Shown: piece after piece, positions 1 to 12,100 of the stretch
How positions within the stretch are numbered: the first letter of the stretch is position 1
Layout of the letters: the number at the start of each line of letters is the position of its first letter
DNA from: Conus ventricosus
Taxonomy: Eukaryota; Mollusca; Gastropoda; Neogastropoda; Conidae
Assembly: GCA_018398815.1 (NCBI GenBank)
Contig: CM031596.1
Span: 66,311,442-66,375,441 of the forward strand
DNA: 64,000 bases
Reading direction: 5' to 3'
The notes under the pieces: model-generated
What the model saw: only the letters and a program-made list of their open reading frames with translations
Told to the model about the DNA's origin: nothing
Database searches by the model: none
Position numbers and translations under genes: made by a program

Positions 1-401
1 TTCTTTGTTTTCATCACTATCATAATTGTTATATGCACTTTCATCCCAGTTGGTACTATATTCATCACTGTTATTTTGATTTTCACCACAATCATCACAA
101 TCATGATTACTATTGTTCTTGTTATTATTGATCAATAATGTCATCTTGTGCACATTGGGTCCCCAAATAATCAAATGCAGACACAGAAAACACACAGAGG
201 CATATACATCCACACAGGCACACATGCAGGAGCATGCTCACTAAAGCCCAAAGATCATACATGCACATACGCACTCACATGTAACTGTATGCACATATTG
301 CATACACTGATACACACATACATGGGCCCATCCATTCGCACACACAAAGAAACATGTGCACACACACACACACACATACAATTAGTGACACAGGCAATGT
401 T
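1..401. other. AT-rich flank without a recognised gene
   Basis: Simple AT-rich DNA with short CA-rich stretches (about 300-385). No coding or structural feature could be supported up to the terminal repeat of the element that begins at 402. Confidence 0.5.
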
Positions 402-706
402 CAGGGATGAAAACTCCTCCGCCGTTTCCGCCGTCTCCGCCGTTATTTTAAAGAAAAAGTCTCCGCCGAAAAATTATTCAAAGAATGAAGCTCAGAAACG
501 ATCTCAACTTGTCTGCACAGCGAATTTCTTCTCTGTCGGTAATGTTCTCAAATGGCGTAGTTCTCATTCTGCTTCCTTCCAGTATAATTTCTCATCATGG
601 CGTCGATTCACATTGAGAGTTTGCCGCCAGTGAGTGCAAACAAAACGAAAAAAAAAGAAGAAAGAAGTATGTGAACCACTAGAAGACCGAGTGGCAGCAG
701 AAGGAC

Positions 707-890
707 GTGTGTGACTGCAGAGTCGCGGATGTAATAAGAAAACATGACAAAGACGGCGAATTTGAAGTGTTTTGCGAGCCTTGCCAAAAACGTGTCTACT
801 TTGGTAGTCGTAGCTTTGTGGCAATCAGAGATCACATCGAGCGTCCCAGTCACCAACAGAAAATGTGTGTGTTTCCCACACCATTACAGC
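707..890 (+). pseudogene. BED-type zinc-finger fragment of a hAT transposase
   Basis: A short frame reads CRVADVIRKH, then FEVFCEPCQKRVYFGS, then RDHIERPSHQQK. The Cys-x2-Cys and later His residues fit an N-terminal DNA-binding finger of a hAT-type transposase. It lies inside an element with matching terminal inverted repeats. There is no downstream transposase core, so the fragment is non-functional. It could also come from a host zinc-finger gene, but the position inside the element makes that less likely. Confidence 0.45.
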
Positions 891-1210
891 ATGTTTTCAG
901 ATCATTGGGTATGCAACAATCAACGTTTAATTTCCAAAGATAGTTTGACTCCGACTCTGATTTTTCTACAAGTTCCATTTCCATGATAGTTTGATTCTAA
1001 CTCTGATTTAATTCCCCGAAGTCGGAGTGTGGCTGCCCATGTGGCGGGGTAATCAAAAACGGTCACACACGTAATGTTCTCATCCCCAGCTGATGCATTT
1101 GTACCATAGTGTTCAAGTACTTCGGCTGTTTGGATGATCCCTGGAGTCTTTTAGCCAGGGTACGACAACAACAACAACTCTGATTTAATAATAAATACTT
1201 AATAGTACTT

Positions 1211-1950
1211 TGAAGTCCTTTTTTACAAAAAAATGATAAACACTCAAGCTTTCGGGTCTTAGACCCTTCATCAGGAAACACTAAACAGTAAACACAAGGG
1301 AAAAACAGGATAGCAAAACAACGGAGGAAAAAAAAAACTTCGAACCCACTGGAGAGATGAGGAATTGAGTACTTACACTCGTAGAGTCTTCAAAGCAAGG
1401 GAAAAAACGTCAAAGTGACAAAAAGAATATAAAAGAACAAATGACATCAAAATAAACTGATGTCACAACAGTATTGTGTAACACTTTTCCCCTGGTATAA
1501 TGCAAATGTTTGCTACATTTGTTAGGTGTCTGCTAACAGCCCCCCCTATGAAATCCTTTTCCACCAGCCCACTCCCCCCACTACCTATATGCTTCCTCTA
1601 CTCCTCCTCCTTCTCCCTCAACCCCCACCCTCACCCCACAACACACATACCCCACACACTTCGCCCCCCTCCCCCCCACCTCACACACACAAACGCCCCC
1701 CCCCCCCCCACACACACAAGCACCCCCACACACACACACATACACACTTGTCAAGGGGGGGGGGGGGATATGATTAGTTGTAAGGGGGAAGTGGGGGGGG
1801 GGTGTTGTGTGTGGTGTACTGTCGTGACATCAGTTTGTTTTTATGTCATTTGTTCTTTTATGTTCTTTTTTGTGTTTAGTGTTTCCTGACGAAGGGTCTA
1901 AGGCCCAAAAGCTTGAGGTTTTTTTTTTTAAAAGGACTTCAAAGTAATCA
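1211..1950. repeat. Fold-back of hammerhead-like repeats nested in the hAT element
   Basis: The left arm (1211-1285 and 1427-1475) is repeated in inverted orientation on the right (1806-1860 and 1879-1948). On the minus strand at 1246-1273 the arm reads CTGATGA, a GGGTC/GACCC stem with a three-base loop, then GAAA. This is the catalytic-core order of a hammerhead ribozyme. The right arm (plus, 1884-1911) has decayed to CTGACGA and CAAAA. I could not pair a full helix I around either one. The spacer (1500-1800) is C- and CA-rich. Degenerate hammerheads of this kind are known from the pseudo-LTRs of Penelope-like elements. Confidence 0.5.
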
Positions 1951-2402
1951 TTTTTCATATTGTGTTTATTGAAGTCCAGCAGTCGTTTACATACATCTGA
2001 TTTACTTAGTTTGATTTCCCACTCTGATTTACTTATCTACAGGCCTTATTCTTTTATGTCCTGAAAGCACTGTTTGTCAAATTTTCTTTAGCTACAGTTC
2101 TGAGGATTCATCATACTAAATGTTTGCTTTGTCTCAACTGACATAGTTTCTTTCCACATCAGTCTCAGTCTTCATGGTGTTGAAAGCTGTTCTATAGAAT
2201 GAGTTGTTTAGAAGCAAGAAAGTGATTTCTAAAGATTTTTATGCCATATTTAATACAAAATATGCTTCAGCTTCAGGGGGCACCGCCCCCTGACCCCCGC
2301 CGGGCTGTTGCCCATGGACCCCACTGGGGGCCCATGGTGAACCCCCCAGATCCCCGCCAATCTCCTCTTTTTTTTAAAAAACTGTTTTCATCCCTGAATG
2401 TT

Positions 2403-2632
2403 AGGTAGGACCCAAGGTCTGACCGGTGCAATGGGCAGGTAAGACATCTGCTAAGTTGTATGCATGAGACCCTCGTCTTAAAATCATTTTGTCTTTGTCA
2501 GTAATTCATTTATCCCTCAGCTGTAAAACCCGGCACTGTATTATCTCGAAACTTAACAGATGTAGTGTAACATATATCAATTAGTCTGCATGCAGTGACA
2601 CCTCCTTTATGAAAATGAAACCAAGAGGAACC
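2403..2632 (+). mobile_element. tRNA-derived SINE, family A
   Basis: This copy begins right after the hAT element. It shares ordered blocks with the copy at 40378-41007: GTCTGACC, GACATCTGCTAA, a GCGGATGTGGTGTA-like stretch, GCATGCAGTGACACCTCC and a final ATGAAAATGAAACC. The order and the GAAACTGAAAC-type 3' end match a common mollusc SINE type as I remember it; no database was consulted. The copy is diverged. Confidence 0.55.
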
Positions 2633-3539
2633 GCCACCGCTGTGTTTGTTCCATTGTAGATACAACTCATGTTTGATTATCAATATCATATTAGTGACAA
2701 ACGTGCACTGTTTCCAATGTTGCTCAAATTGTGGTAATGCTTTGAAGATTTTGCTTTATATAAATTAGTTGAACAAATTTTCAAAATAAAAGGTTGATTT
2801 ACAAATGAACCATATTTCGCTGATCAATCTTTCCTTTGTCCATAAGCCCTTTCCCAGAATCATGGATCGCCACATATGAATTAAAAAGAGAGAAATAAGA
2901 ACTAAAACAGGAAAATAGACAACTGGTCTGTGTTAGTGTCTTTTCATTTATAATTCGCTTGAATCTTCATTACATTCGATGTAAATATTTCCTTTTGGGG
3001 ATTAAAAGTTCTGAAATAAAATCATCCTCAAATATGAAGCTCTATAATCTTTTCCCATGCTCCATAAAGAGTACCTTGATCCAATTGGTATTCATTCTGT
3101 GCACAAGCCATACACTTCACTTCCTTGTTCTGTACTGTGCTTGTCATAAGTGCTTTATGCCTGCCTTCATTTTCTTGCCCAAGCTGATTGTTTGGGGGCG
3201 ATGTTTTTTTATTCTTTTTTCAAGCCTGCATCTGAAGAAGCCAATGTGTTTTTGAAAAAAAAGCTAAGTTTTACTTTAATGTGTGTTTCATTAACCTTTC
3301 AAGTTCTTCAGACTAGCAAGAGCGTGTGCTTGGTTGTGAACCTGCCTGCATGTGTGCACACATGCATATACATTTATTGTGTATTAGAACACAAATGACA
3401 TTTTCTTCTACATCCGATCTGAAATGGCACACACTTGCTGATTTTCATGGAGATTATGACGAGCTTTCATATGATTCCTGTGATGTAGCCTTGGTGTTCT
3501 AGCCTATGTCAATTGGTCTGACACAGCCTTAAGCCAAGG
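2633..3539. other. Intergenic DNA, nothing recognised
   Basis: AT-rich DNA. Short open frames (for example 2959-3255) have no recognisable domain or splice context. Confidence 0.4.
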
Positions 3540-4440
3540 CAACTCCAAGCAAGTAATAAGAGCAACAAGAATAAATCTGCCTTCCAACAACAAGCATCAG
3601 CAAGTTTAAATCCACCTTCCAACAGCAAGCAGCAACAAGATTAAATCCACATTCCAGAAATATGCAGCTACAGTATGAAGCAACAAGATTTAATCCATCT
3701 TCCAGCAGCATGCAGCAGCCTATTGAAATCCACCATCCAACAGTATACACCAGGAAGATAACACCACCATCAGTAAGAATGCAGCAGCAAGATTGAAAAA
3801 CAAACCATCTTCCAACAAATCTTAAATGAATGTTAGCGAACTGCCAAGAGAAACGTGGACAAACGAGTCACAAGACAAAACACGCTGCGTTTCGACCTCT
3901 TAGGTCTTCTTCAGGCAAGACACAAACGAATAGGACGATGAAAATGAACGAGTTTGTCACTTAGCTTGATCTCTTCAGAGCAAGGTAGGCCTTGAATCTA
4001 CTGCATTGAATGTTGCTGGAAGATGGATTAAATCTTGTTGCTTCAACATTCAACACCTACCTTGCGCTGAAGAGATCAAGCTAAGTGACAAACTCGTTCA
4101 TCTCCATCGTCCTATTCGTTTGTGTCTTGCCTGAAGAAGACCTAAGAGTTCGAAACGCAGCGTGTTTTGTCTTGTGACTCATTTGTCCACGTTTCTCTTG
4201 GTGGTTCGCCAACACTTATTTAAGATTTATTTAGATTTCCACCTGCAGTCGTCTCACTTTGCAACTACATCTTCCAACAGTTCGCAGCCGTAAGATAAAG
4301 CCCATCTTCCAACAGTATGCAGCACCTTCCAATAATTTGCCATAGCAAGATAAAATGCACCATCCAACAGCAAGATAAAAAACCCACCTCCCAACAATTT
4401 GCAGCAGCACAATGAATGCTAACATCCAAGTGGGCAGTAA
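3540..4440 (+). repeat. Degenerate minisatellite, about 38-bp unit
   Basis: Between 3540-3817 and 4255-4440 a diverged unit recurs. It contains CATCTTCCAACAG, then TATGCAGCAGCAAGA, then TAAAATC. Each unit differs by substitutions and small indels. The array is interrupted by the fold-back insertion at 3818-4238, whose spacer (4017-4048) holds an inverted piece of the same unit. Confidence 0.6.
3818..4238. repeat. Inverted pair of ~175-bp repeats with hammerhead-like core
   Basis: The left arm, 3818-3995, is the near-exact reverse complement of 4050-4238, with a spacer of about 55 bp. Each arm carries CTGAAGA, a GACCT/AGGTC-type stem with a short loop, then GAAACGC; minus strand in the left arm, plus strand (4130-4159) in the right arm. 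This is the order of a hammerhead core with one change in CTGATGA. The same sequence recurs at 40330-40377 and 41008-41030. Confidence 0.6.
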
Positions 4441-7232
4441 GCAGCAGTGAGATAAGCTCCACCACAGGATGTGCAAGAAACACTGCCTTTCATGGACACA
4501 TACTGTGACTTTCAATACAGATCTACATTGCAATATAGAGACACCGGCCCATAATCTCTTCAGACTTCAGATTCCTATACAACTTTGTACCATGGTAATA
4601 ATGATGACAGAAAAGCTCCAAAACCTCATGTATCCAGATATATTCAGTTTTTAAATCCAGCACCAACAGAAATGCAAACACTACATGTATTTTGGTGATA
4701 AAGAAAGGGTGATAAATATGAGCAAGTGTAATCTTAGATATCATATGGAAAAGTACGAACAACATAAAAGGAAGATTGTGTTTGACTGAGTATACTACGT
4801 CCAATTCCCGCATGCTACAACTAGTTTGCCGGCTCTATTTGGCTAAATCTTAATGGATTACTTGGTTTAAAGCAAAGGTCTTATATTTGAAGTAGCATGG
4901 AATCACTTCTACTTTTCTCCATTCCATGACCAAAACACATGACTGCAAACACTTTCAGGGTTTTGCACTGTGTGGTCTTGCTTTATAGCGCCTGAGAAAA
5001 GGAATGAAAATGCTAGATGCTGGAGCAGACACACACAATGTTGCAGCCTTTCACAGTCATATCGAAAACACTACAGTCCCACTTTATGCCTGTTCTTTTT
5101 TACCTGCGTGTCCCCATGCAGGGTGGTATAATATTTTTAGCAGAACCATCATTGTCTGTGTTGAGCAAAGGTCACTGACGGGGAAGCTACAGGTAGATTC
5201 ATGATAAATCAGTGATGTACTTTATAGACATTTTATTCATTACCTCCAACTTAGAGGTTACATTTCCATCCATTTCTGTTGGTGGGTTTAACTGACTGTC
5301 TCTCTGTTAGGAGGAAGATCCAAACTATAAACAATTTTAGTGATATTAGGTGGACGAACCTATCAAATTTTAGAGCCAATCATTGGTGCAGATAGGAACA
5401 AGGGATGGATCCATGTTCTACTCTGCAAGATTATGTGATAACCATATCGCGGAATTTCATAAAACTCGGTGGGAAGATACAATATGACCCAAGGGAAAAC
5501 CCATTATATTTTCATGTGGATCCATGGTGAGCATCTAAATCATAGGGTGGATGCAGAATCCAAATGCTTCTGTGGAAGATTGTGCATTAGTTTGCAACTT
5601 TTCCTTTCTTTGACAATTCTGCACCCAGAAACCTCAACATTTGAGTCTTGTAGATGCTGACCTTACCAATAACTTTGTAAAACTTGATGAATATCTTTGT
5701 ACATGTTTTCCTTAGATACCTTCCCTCGCTCCACAACATCACCTCTACACATACACACTATTCCATCACACAAAGTATTGCCCCTTCATATGTACACACA
5801 ATTTTATAGCCAAAGAAAACATCTGGCTCTGCAGGTTACACATGCCATACAAGATGAAAAATATTATGCATAGTGAACTGAACCATGGTAACAGCATGTC
5901 CATTATACATCAGATCTCCATTTCTCTCTCTTCACAATTTTGTACATTATTATATAGATGTTAACACACACACACACACACAATGGGCAAGAAGAAGCAA
6001 AGACAATATTTAAAAAAAAGAATGTGACGTTCAATCACACAAAGTAGACATGAAAAAAGTGGACATGAAGACAGACAACATATTAGAGAAATTCATAAAT
6101 TATATTTACAGCAGTTTATACGAACTACAATGACAATCAGACATCTGCAGAAATAGAATCATTGTCCTAAATACATATAAAGACAAGCATCTTGTTTGAC
6201 TTTGGGTTCAAGTTCAATAAGCAAGACAAGCACGAGATAATGGCGGGTGAAATAATAAAGAGTTTGTGAGGCAAAGAAATCATGAAAGGAAGTCTTACAT
6301 GCAGAAGGGAACAGTAAACAGTATACAATAAACAAGTAGGGTAACTCTTGCTCCCATGATGAAATAATTTCATGCCCATGATTCTAAACAAATGTAGCTT
6401 TTGACACTGAATTTCCTAGTACAAATGCTAACATGGAGCACACAGAACAAATAAGAAGACATGCCACCAGAAAAGATGTTCCACGTTTGCCCATATACCC
6501 TGTTCCTGACATACGTACACAACAACAACTGCAGAAATAAACAAAAATGAATCAACACTCATTCAAGGCTGGCACAGTCTCTATGGTCTATAGATTTAAA
6601 CAAAATATACATATATAGAGAGACTGTACAAACAAGTACAGGTAACCTCGGTTTAATAAACAAAGTCATTCCAGTAAGACTGGCATCTCTCTCTCACATA
6701 CACACAAACAGTTTCTCGTTCCTTTCATTCTCTCTCTCTCTCCTACACAGACGCAATATCAGGCAGAACAGCTCACGAACTACAAACACTTGTACTCTTT
6801 TTCACTCATTTTCGTTCCATCTCTCGCTCGCTCTCTCTCTCTCTCGCATAAAGACAATATCCAGGCAGAACAGTTCATGATCAACTTATGTCCATGGAAA
6901 GACCTTAAAAAAAAAAAAGATCAAATACACATAGATATACCACATGTTTCTTAAACATATTCTTAAACATACAGATATACCTATATGCTCCAAAACAACA
7001 AACTCAGCCTGAAGAAAGTCCTAACAGGAACAAACTCTAGGGAGAGCTTGACAGCAGGTCTTCAAAGAACACCCGTTCAGACAAGTGTTTTAGCCTTTAA
7101 CTTGCAGTTCAGAGTCAAAACATTATGTGTTTCTATTCTGAAAAAGTGTGGATTTTTGTCACAAAACATAACAGACCTTTTTCATCTATTGATTTTTATT
7201 CATTTCACATACTGATTTGTACTGAATCAATA
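4441..7232. other. Downstream flank of POFUT2; one degenerate repeat copy
   Basis: No coding exon recognised. Around 6290-6600 there are weak matches (GGGAACAGTAAACAG, TTGCTCCCAT, AAGGCTGGCACAGTC) to the repeat family at 55546, 61445 and 62178, so a decayed copy of it probably lies here. CT-rich simple repeats occur at 6688-6850. Confidence 0.4.
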
Positions 7233-7238
7233 TTTATT
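7233..7238 (-). promoter_or_regulatory. Candidate POFUT2 polyadenylation signal
   Basis: The minus strand reads AATAAA here, about 100 bases past the POFUT2 stop codon. Such hexamers are common in AT-rich DNA, so this is only a candidate. Confidence 0.3.
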
Positions 7239-7337
7239 TAGTACTTTTTTTTTCTTTTTCAAAGAAAAATGACAAATGTGCATCAAAAGACCACGGGGGG
7301 AAAAAAGGTTGTACTGTGGTCAACTTTTCTCTGTATT

Positions 7338-7494
7338 TCAGTTGTAGACAATAGTCCAACGAGATGGCTGCTCACATTCCTTATCCTTGTCCCCACAAAC
7401 CCGATTGTATGTTGTTCTGGATCAAAGCCTAGAATTTCTCGCTCATCTTGAATCCTAAAGGAAAAGGTTAGACTCCCTTGTTCCAATGAAATAC
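7338..7494 (-). CDS. POFUT2: POFUT2 exon 9, C-terminus and stop (two apparent indels)
   Basis: Acceptor TGTGCAG|G. Three frames are needed. [10 protein letters not shown] is followed by [17 protein letters not shown] (one extra base, probably in the TTTT run near 7458-7461). The end is [27 protein letters not shown] (one missing base near 7412-7416). This matches the family's YNRFCGD...ACEQP...W C-terminus. Stop TGA at 7340-7338. Confidence 0.85.
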
Positions 7495-7547
7495 CTGCAC
7501 ATTGAAGAAAAAGCGCGCACACACACACACACCACACACACACACCA

Positions 7548-7578
<31 letters not shown>

Positions 7579-9086
7579 CCACACACTAGCATAAACACGT
7601 AAAATAAACACAAGTCGGGCTATTTAAATGCTACGAAGCAGTTCTCATTCTTGAACTCTATAATGTTGGAGATGGCTGTTGTTCTATAGTGTCTAATAGC
7701 AGGCGCTCTTGAGGCCTCATTTTGAGGACTTGTGACAATCACGGAACAAATGTGTCTGGATTTAGGATACATCACGATGTTTTCAGACTGAGAATAAAGA
7801 ACCACAAAGTGCCAGTTTTAAAAGGATCGGTCTTAAATTCATTTACATCCGAGACAAAAGGATGCCCTTTAGTCTTTCGTGAAATGTTTATGCCTGAAGT
7901 AATTGTAAAAACCCAGTAAGAAGATGTTCAATATTTCTGAGCACATCACCAGATAATATTTCTGAGCACATCACTGGATATGTTCAAATGGAGCTATTTC
8001 GGTGAAGAAATAGGTTTTTAAAAAAAGTTTTTTTTTAGGTCTTTCCCTTTCAGCTTTGTAAACAAAGTTCCCAGTTTTGAAGATGATCAAAAATTTTTAG
8101 GTCTGAATGAACATGAGACAAGCTAATCTCTGTCTGGGTATTTCATTCTTCTTATCAGAGGGTTTCAAATTTTTGCCTGAACATACAAGCGTATGCTTAT
8201 ATGCGTATGTATAAATATATGACTGTATACAATTGAAACTTACAAAAACAAAAAAAAGTTTGAAAAGACCCTGTTTTTTAATATACTGGGGTGGGGGAGA
8301 TCTTCATTTGGAGGTAAATCTAGGGTAGTTATGAAGTTTAGGGGCCTGCTATTCAAAACCCTACTACATCAAACACAGCTTCATTTTGAAAATTATGAAG
8401 CCCCATACCATCAAGCTGAAAGGCTGCCTTCACTGATATATGTGAACACATATGTTTATATGTTATTTGTAGAACATTGTGTTTTCTGACTTAAACTCCT
8501 TTGACACTGATGGAAAGAAAGCATAATGGATATAATCATGTTTGAAAGTGGGTGGAGTGTCAAAAGTGGAATGCTGTATATTCCAGATTTGTCAAATCTA
8601 GTACCAAGATAAAAACAGAATTTGTTTTTTAAACATGTCTTTAAAGGGATGGAGTCTTTCTGCAGAGTCTCAACTGACAGGTCTGACTGTATGTGTATAA
8701 TCCTATTCTTAGTGTCAATAATTAAAACATTACTGTCCCCGAAGTATTGCTCTTTTTGACAAACTGCATTTCAATCAAATATCAGTGTAGATGCAAGACC
8801 AGGCATGCTACAAAAATTTGAAACATCACCAAAGAATAAAAAGAAACAAAAGAAAAAGGCAAATACCAACTTTGCATGGGAGCAGATCCACTGGTCAATG
8901 ATGGCCACACCACCATCCTTATAGGTCTCCAAGATGTCTTTGGTTGGTTCATAGATGTAACTTTGTAATCCTTCAGCAGCTTCTTCAGCTTGGTCATCTC
9001 TGTTCACAGGATTAGAAAAAGCATGTAGGTTAATCTCATACTTACCAGTTTTCTTTCAAATATTTATTGATGTCCACATCAGACAT

Positions 9087-9150
<64 letters not shown>

Positions 9151-12100
9151 ATATATATATATATATCATATTACCACATTAATGATGAAAAACAAACGCT
9201 CAGTTGCTCCTGTAAAAGCAACAATACTACCACCACCAGTTATTGGCCATTTATTCATTCTTCCTTTTCAAAAAGTGAACAAAATTGCCTCTGGTTCCTG
9301 ATATTTCCTTTCTACTCACCCTCCCTCCTTTCCCAAATGCCAGAACAGTTTCATGTTACATATGGACACAGAATTTTTTACTGATATATACAGATGTATA
9401 GAGATGGTTAACATTTCTCTTTTATTTTCTCAGAGCGTGTATGCCTGCATGCATGTTTATGTGCCTCCATGTGTGTATATACTCACAATCTACAAGAACT
9501 TAAAAACAGTTAACTCTTTTCACGTGCTAGTATCCTACTGTCTCTGGATTTGTGATATAGAAGGCCTAAGAAACATTGTACTTATTCACATTTTTATTCT
9601 GCTGGAGGATGCACTCTAGCATCAACAAATGATTCACATTTTCATTCCTATTCGAGTCCTACTTCCAGATGTGAATTTAACTGCAGGGTTGTACATCCAC
9701 GTCGGACATCGGACATAGACCGATTGCACATGCAAAATGTCCGATATAACTGGCAGTGAAGAGGACAAATGTCCCATTACTTTGCCGAAAACGCGGTCAC
9801 TGTCCGATAGCTTTTCGATGCTCATGGACATGGCACAGGCCGTTTATATCAAGCCCGCATAATTATTTGAGTCCGACCGTCGTACAGAACTCCAGTCTGT
9901 AACTTTAGTGTAAGCCCACTGCCCAGTGAATCACTAGGCCTATTACTAGTCCCGTGTGCCACTGGCACTAAGCTTAGTGGCAAGCCGTGGCGGTCTATTT
10001 TTAGCTCGTTGGCTTGCAACTCTGCCTCCCTGACTCGCAGAGGCTGAGCTAGCGAGGTACACGGCTCGCAGCTGAGAGCTCGCAGCCAGCTTGTGTCAGG
10101 GTTATTTTTAGCGTAAAGCAGCTAAAGAGCGATAAGCCTTGTACTTGTTACGTGTTGTAGGCCATGTAGGCACATGTTGCTGAAGCGGAGACTGGAAAGG
10201 AATCTCAAGAAAACGGTCAAGGAGCAGATGTACCCCAGGGACAGCACCTTGACACTCTGGCAGCTCATTGCCCGCTACCACCAGCTGGAGTTCACCAACC
10301 TCAAGAAACTGGCCCAGCTTGCCATCACCCTGCCCGTCCATACAGCTGATGTAGAAAGAGGGTTCAGCACTCAGAATTTGATTTTGACAAGTCAAAGGAA
10401 CAGACTGACAGCAGAAAACCAGGCCATGCTGATGAGGGTGCAAATGGAAGGACCAAGTGATGTCAAGGGGGAATCAGAATGGGTGTTCAGGGTGACAGAA
10501 AAGTGGGGAGAGAAAAGGAAAAGAATGCTCTTCAACCAAAAAGACGACTCCAAATGAATCAATATTGTACTTGAACACTAGCATTAGCAATGAATAGTGA
10601 TTTAGGAAAGACACTGCCTCTGTGTGTGTGACTGTGTGTGTGTGTGGACTAGTAATAGTATGTTTACCAAACATGGCTTCCCACTCTAGGAATATAGTCA
10701 GCTTTTGTAATACCATTTTTGTGTGCATAAAACTTAATATACATTCAATCTGGCTTGCGTTCAAAATGTCCGATTGATTTTGTTATGAAGAGGACAAATG
10801 TCCTATTACTTCAGGGTGGTCCAGGACATTTGTCCTATAGATACTGCTAAGGATGTACAACCCTGTAACTGTAGTGAAGTTATAGTGACACTGCATTAAA
10901 AGACCATTATACAAAGTGTGTGTGCGTGTTTTAAAACATTGACAGACAGACTAGTAATTCTAGTAATAAGCATTTCTCATAAACGTAGTTCTTTACATCA
11001 AACTTTGTGTCACACTGTGATTTGGAACCATCATAGACCACATTTGATAAAAAAAAACCTCTGCAAAGTCTTGACCTTTGGTTTATGCTAGAATTCAATT
11101 CAACACTTTCTTTTCAGTATCTACCTCTGTGATATATTTGTAATTCCTGGGTTGGGGAAATGCCTGAACTTCACTCAGAAGGAACCACAAAGCACCATGG
11201 GCTCTCAGAGCTTGAGATTGCTGGTGGGCCCCTGCCATTGCCGCCAAAGCTCTAAAATGGTGCATGATACTTTGACAACATGCTCCCACTGCGCATTAAT
11301 CAGTCTGTCAATGTCAGACCATTGTGGCTAATTACTGTCAACATTTCAAAACTATCAAAGATCACAGATACAAAAAGAGAAACCTTTTCACACGAATGTG
11401 CGTTGTATTATCAGTTTGAATTGACTGTTGTCAGTTCTAACAAAGTCACAAATCAATATGCCCCAAAGAAGAACTAGCAAAGTAATTCAAACTGAAACTG
11501 GCATTTTCTACAATAAGGGCAGTTATTAAGCATGCATTTTTAAAATATTACTTTTAATTATTTCAGTCATATATCCCCATTGCAAGCTGACTGTCTAACT
11601 AATGCAGCTTACATTATAAGATCAATGGATAATGGTCGAGTCAAAAGGCCCCAAGTTAAATCTTTAAATCTGAGAAAACTACAAATACAATTTCCATGGA
11701 AAATACCAGCTTCTTTCCCATTCGATATCACTTTCAATTTTGGCAAAAGTTGAAATAAGTATTTCCTGCTCTCCCCCTCCTGTCTTCACTCTTGCTAGTG
11801 AGGTGCTTCTATTCTTTCATTCTGCAGTTGGTGAAAGTTTGAGTTTAGCTCCTTTCCTCCTCCCAATCCACCCCTCTCTCCATGTAAATCAATCTGAATT
11901 AAGACAATCGTTTTCAAAACCGACCCTTCATTTCATAGCAGTGGGTCCTATGTCTGCTGATGCCTCAAAACAACCTGACGCTCTGAGCTCTGAAGCATTA
12001 CAACTGGCTTTGGATTATTATTATACTGATTAACTTTGATGTGTCTCATTCTCTTCAACTATAAAAAAAACAAGTCATGTTAACAAAAAATTATTGCAAA

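Larger units (their letters stand above)
402..2396 (+). mobile_element. hAT-like DNA transposon remnant, 1995 bp, 6-bp flanking duplication
   Basis: The ends are perfect 13-bp inverted repeats: CAGGGATGAAAAC at 402-414 and its complement at 2384-2396. They are flanked directly by the same six bases, AATGTT, at 396-401 and 2397-2402, which reads as a target-site duplication. Inside, about 707-880 encodes a zinc-finger-like peptide with Cys-x2-Cys followed by two spaced His residues (FCEPCQKR and RDHIERPSH), like the BED-type N-terminal finger of hAT transposases. No catalytic domain remains. A GC-rich block at 2275-2365 lies near the right end. A separate fold-back repeat is nested at 1211-1950. 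The superfamily call rests on the CAGGG ends and the finger. Six bases is shorter than the usual 8-bp hAT duplication. Confidence 0.65.

Noticed and set aside
1500..1889. Proline/histidine-rich protein
   Set aside because: It is a C- and CA-rich spacer between fold-back arms; the frame runs into the repeat.
11740..12033. A separate host gene inside POFUT2 intron 7
   Set aside because: The frame is single, low-complexity, without domain, splice signals or homology that I recognise.
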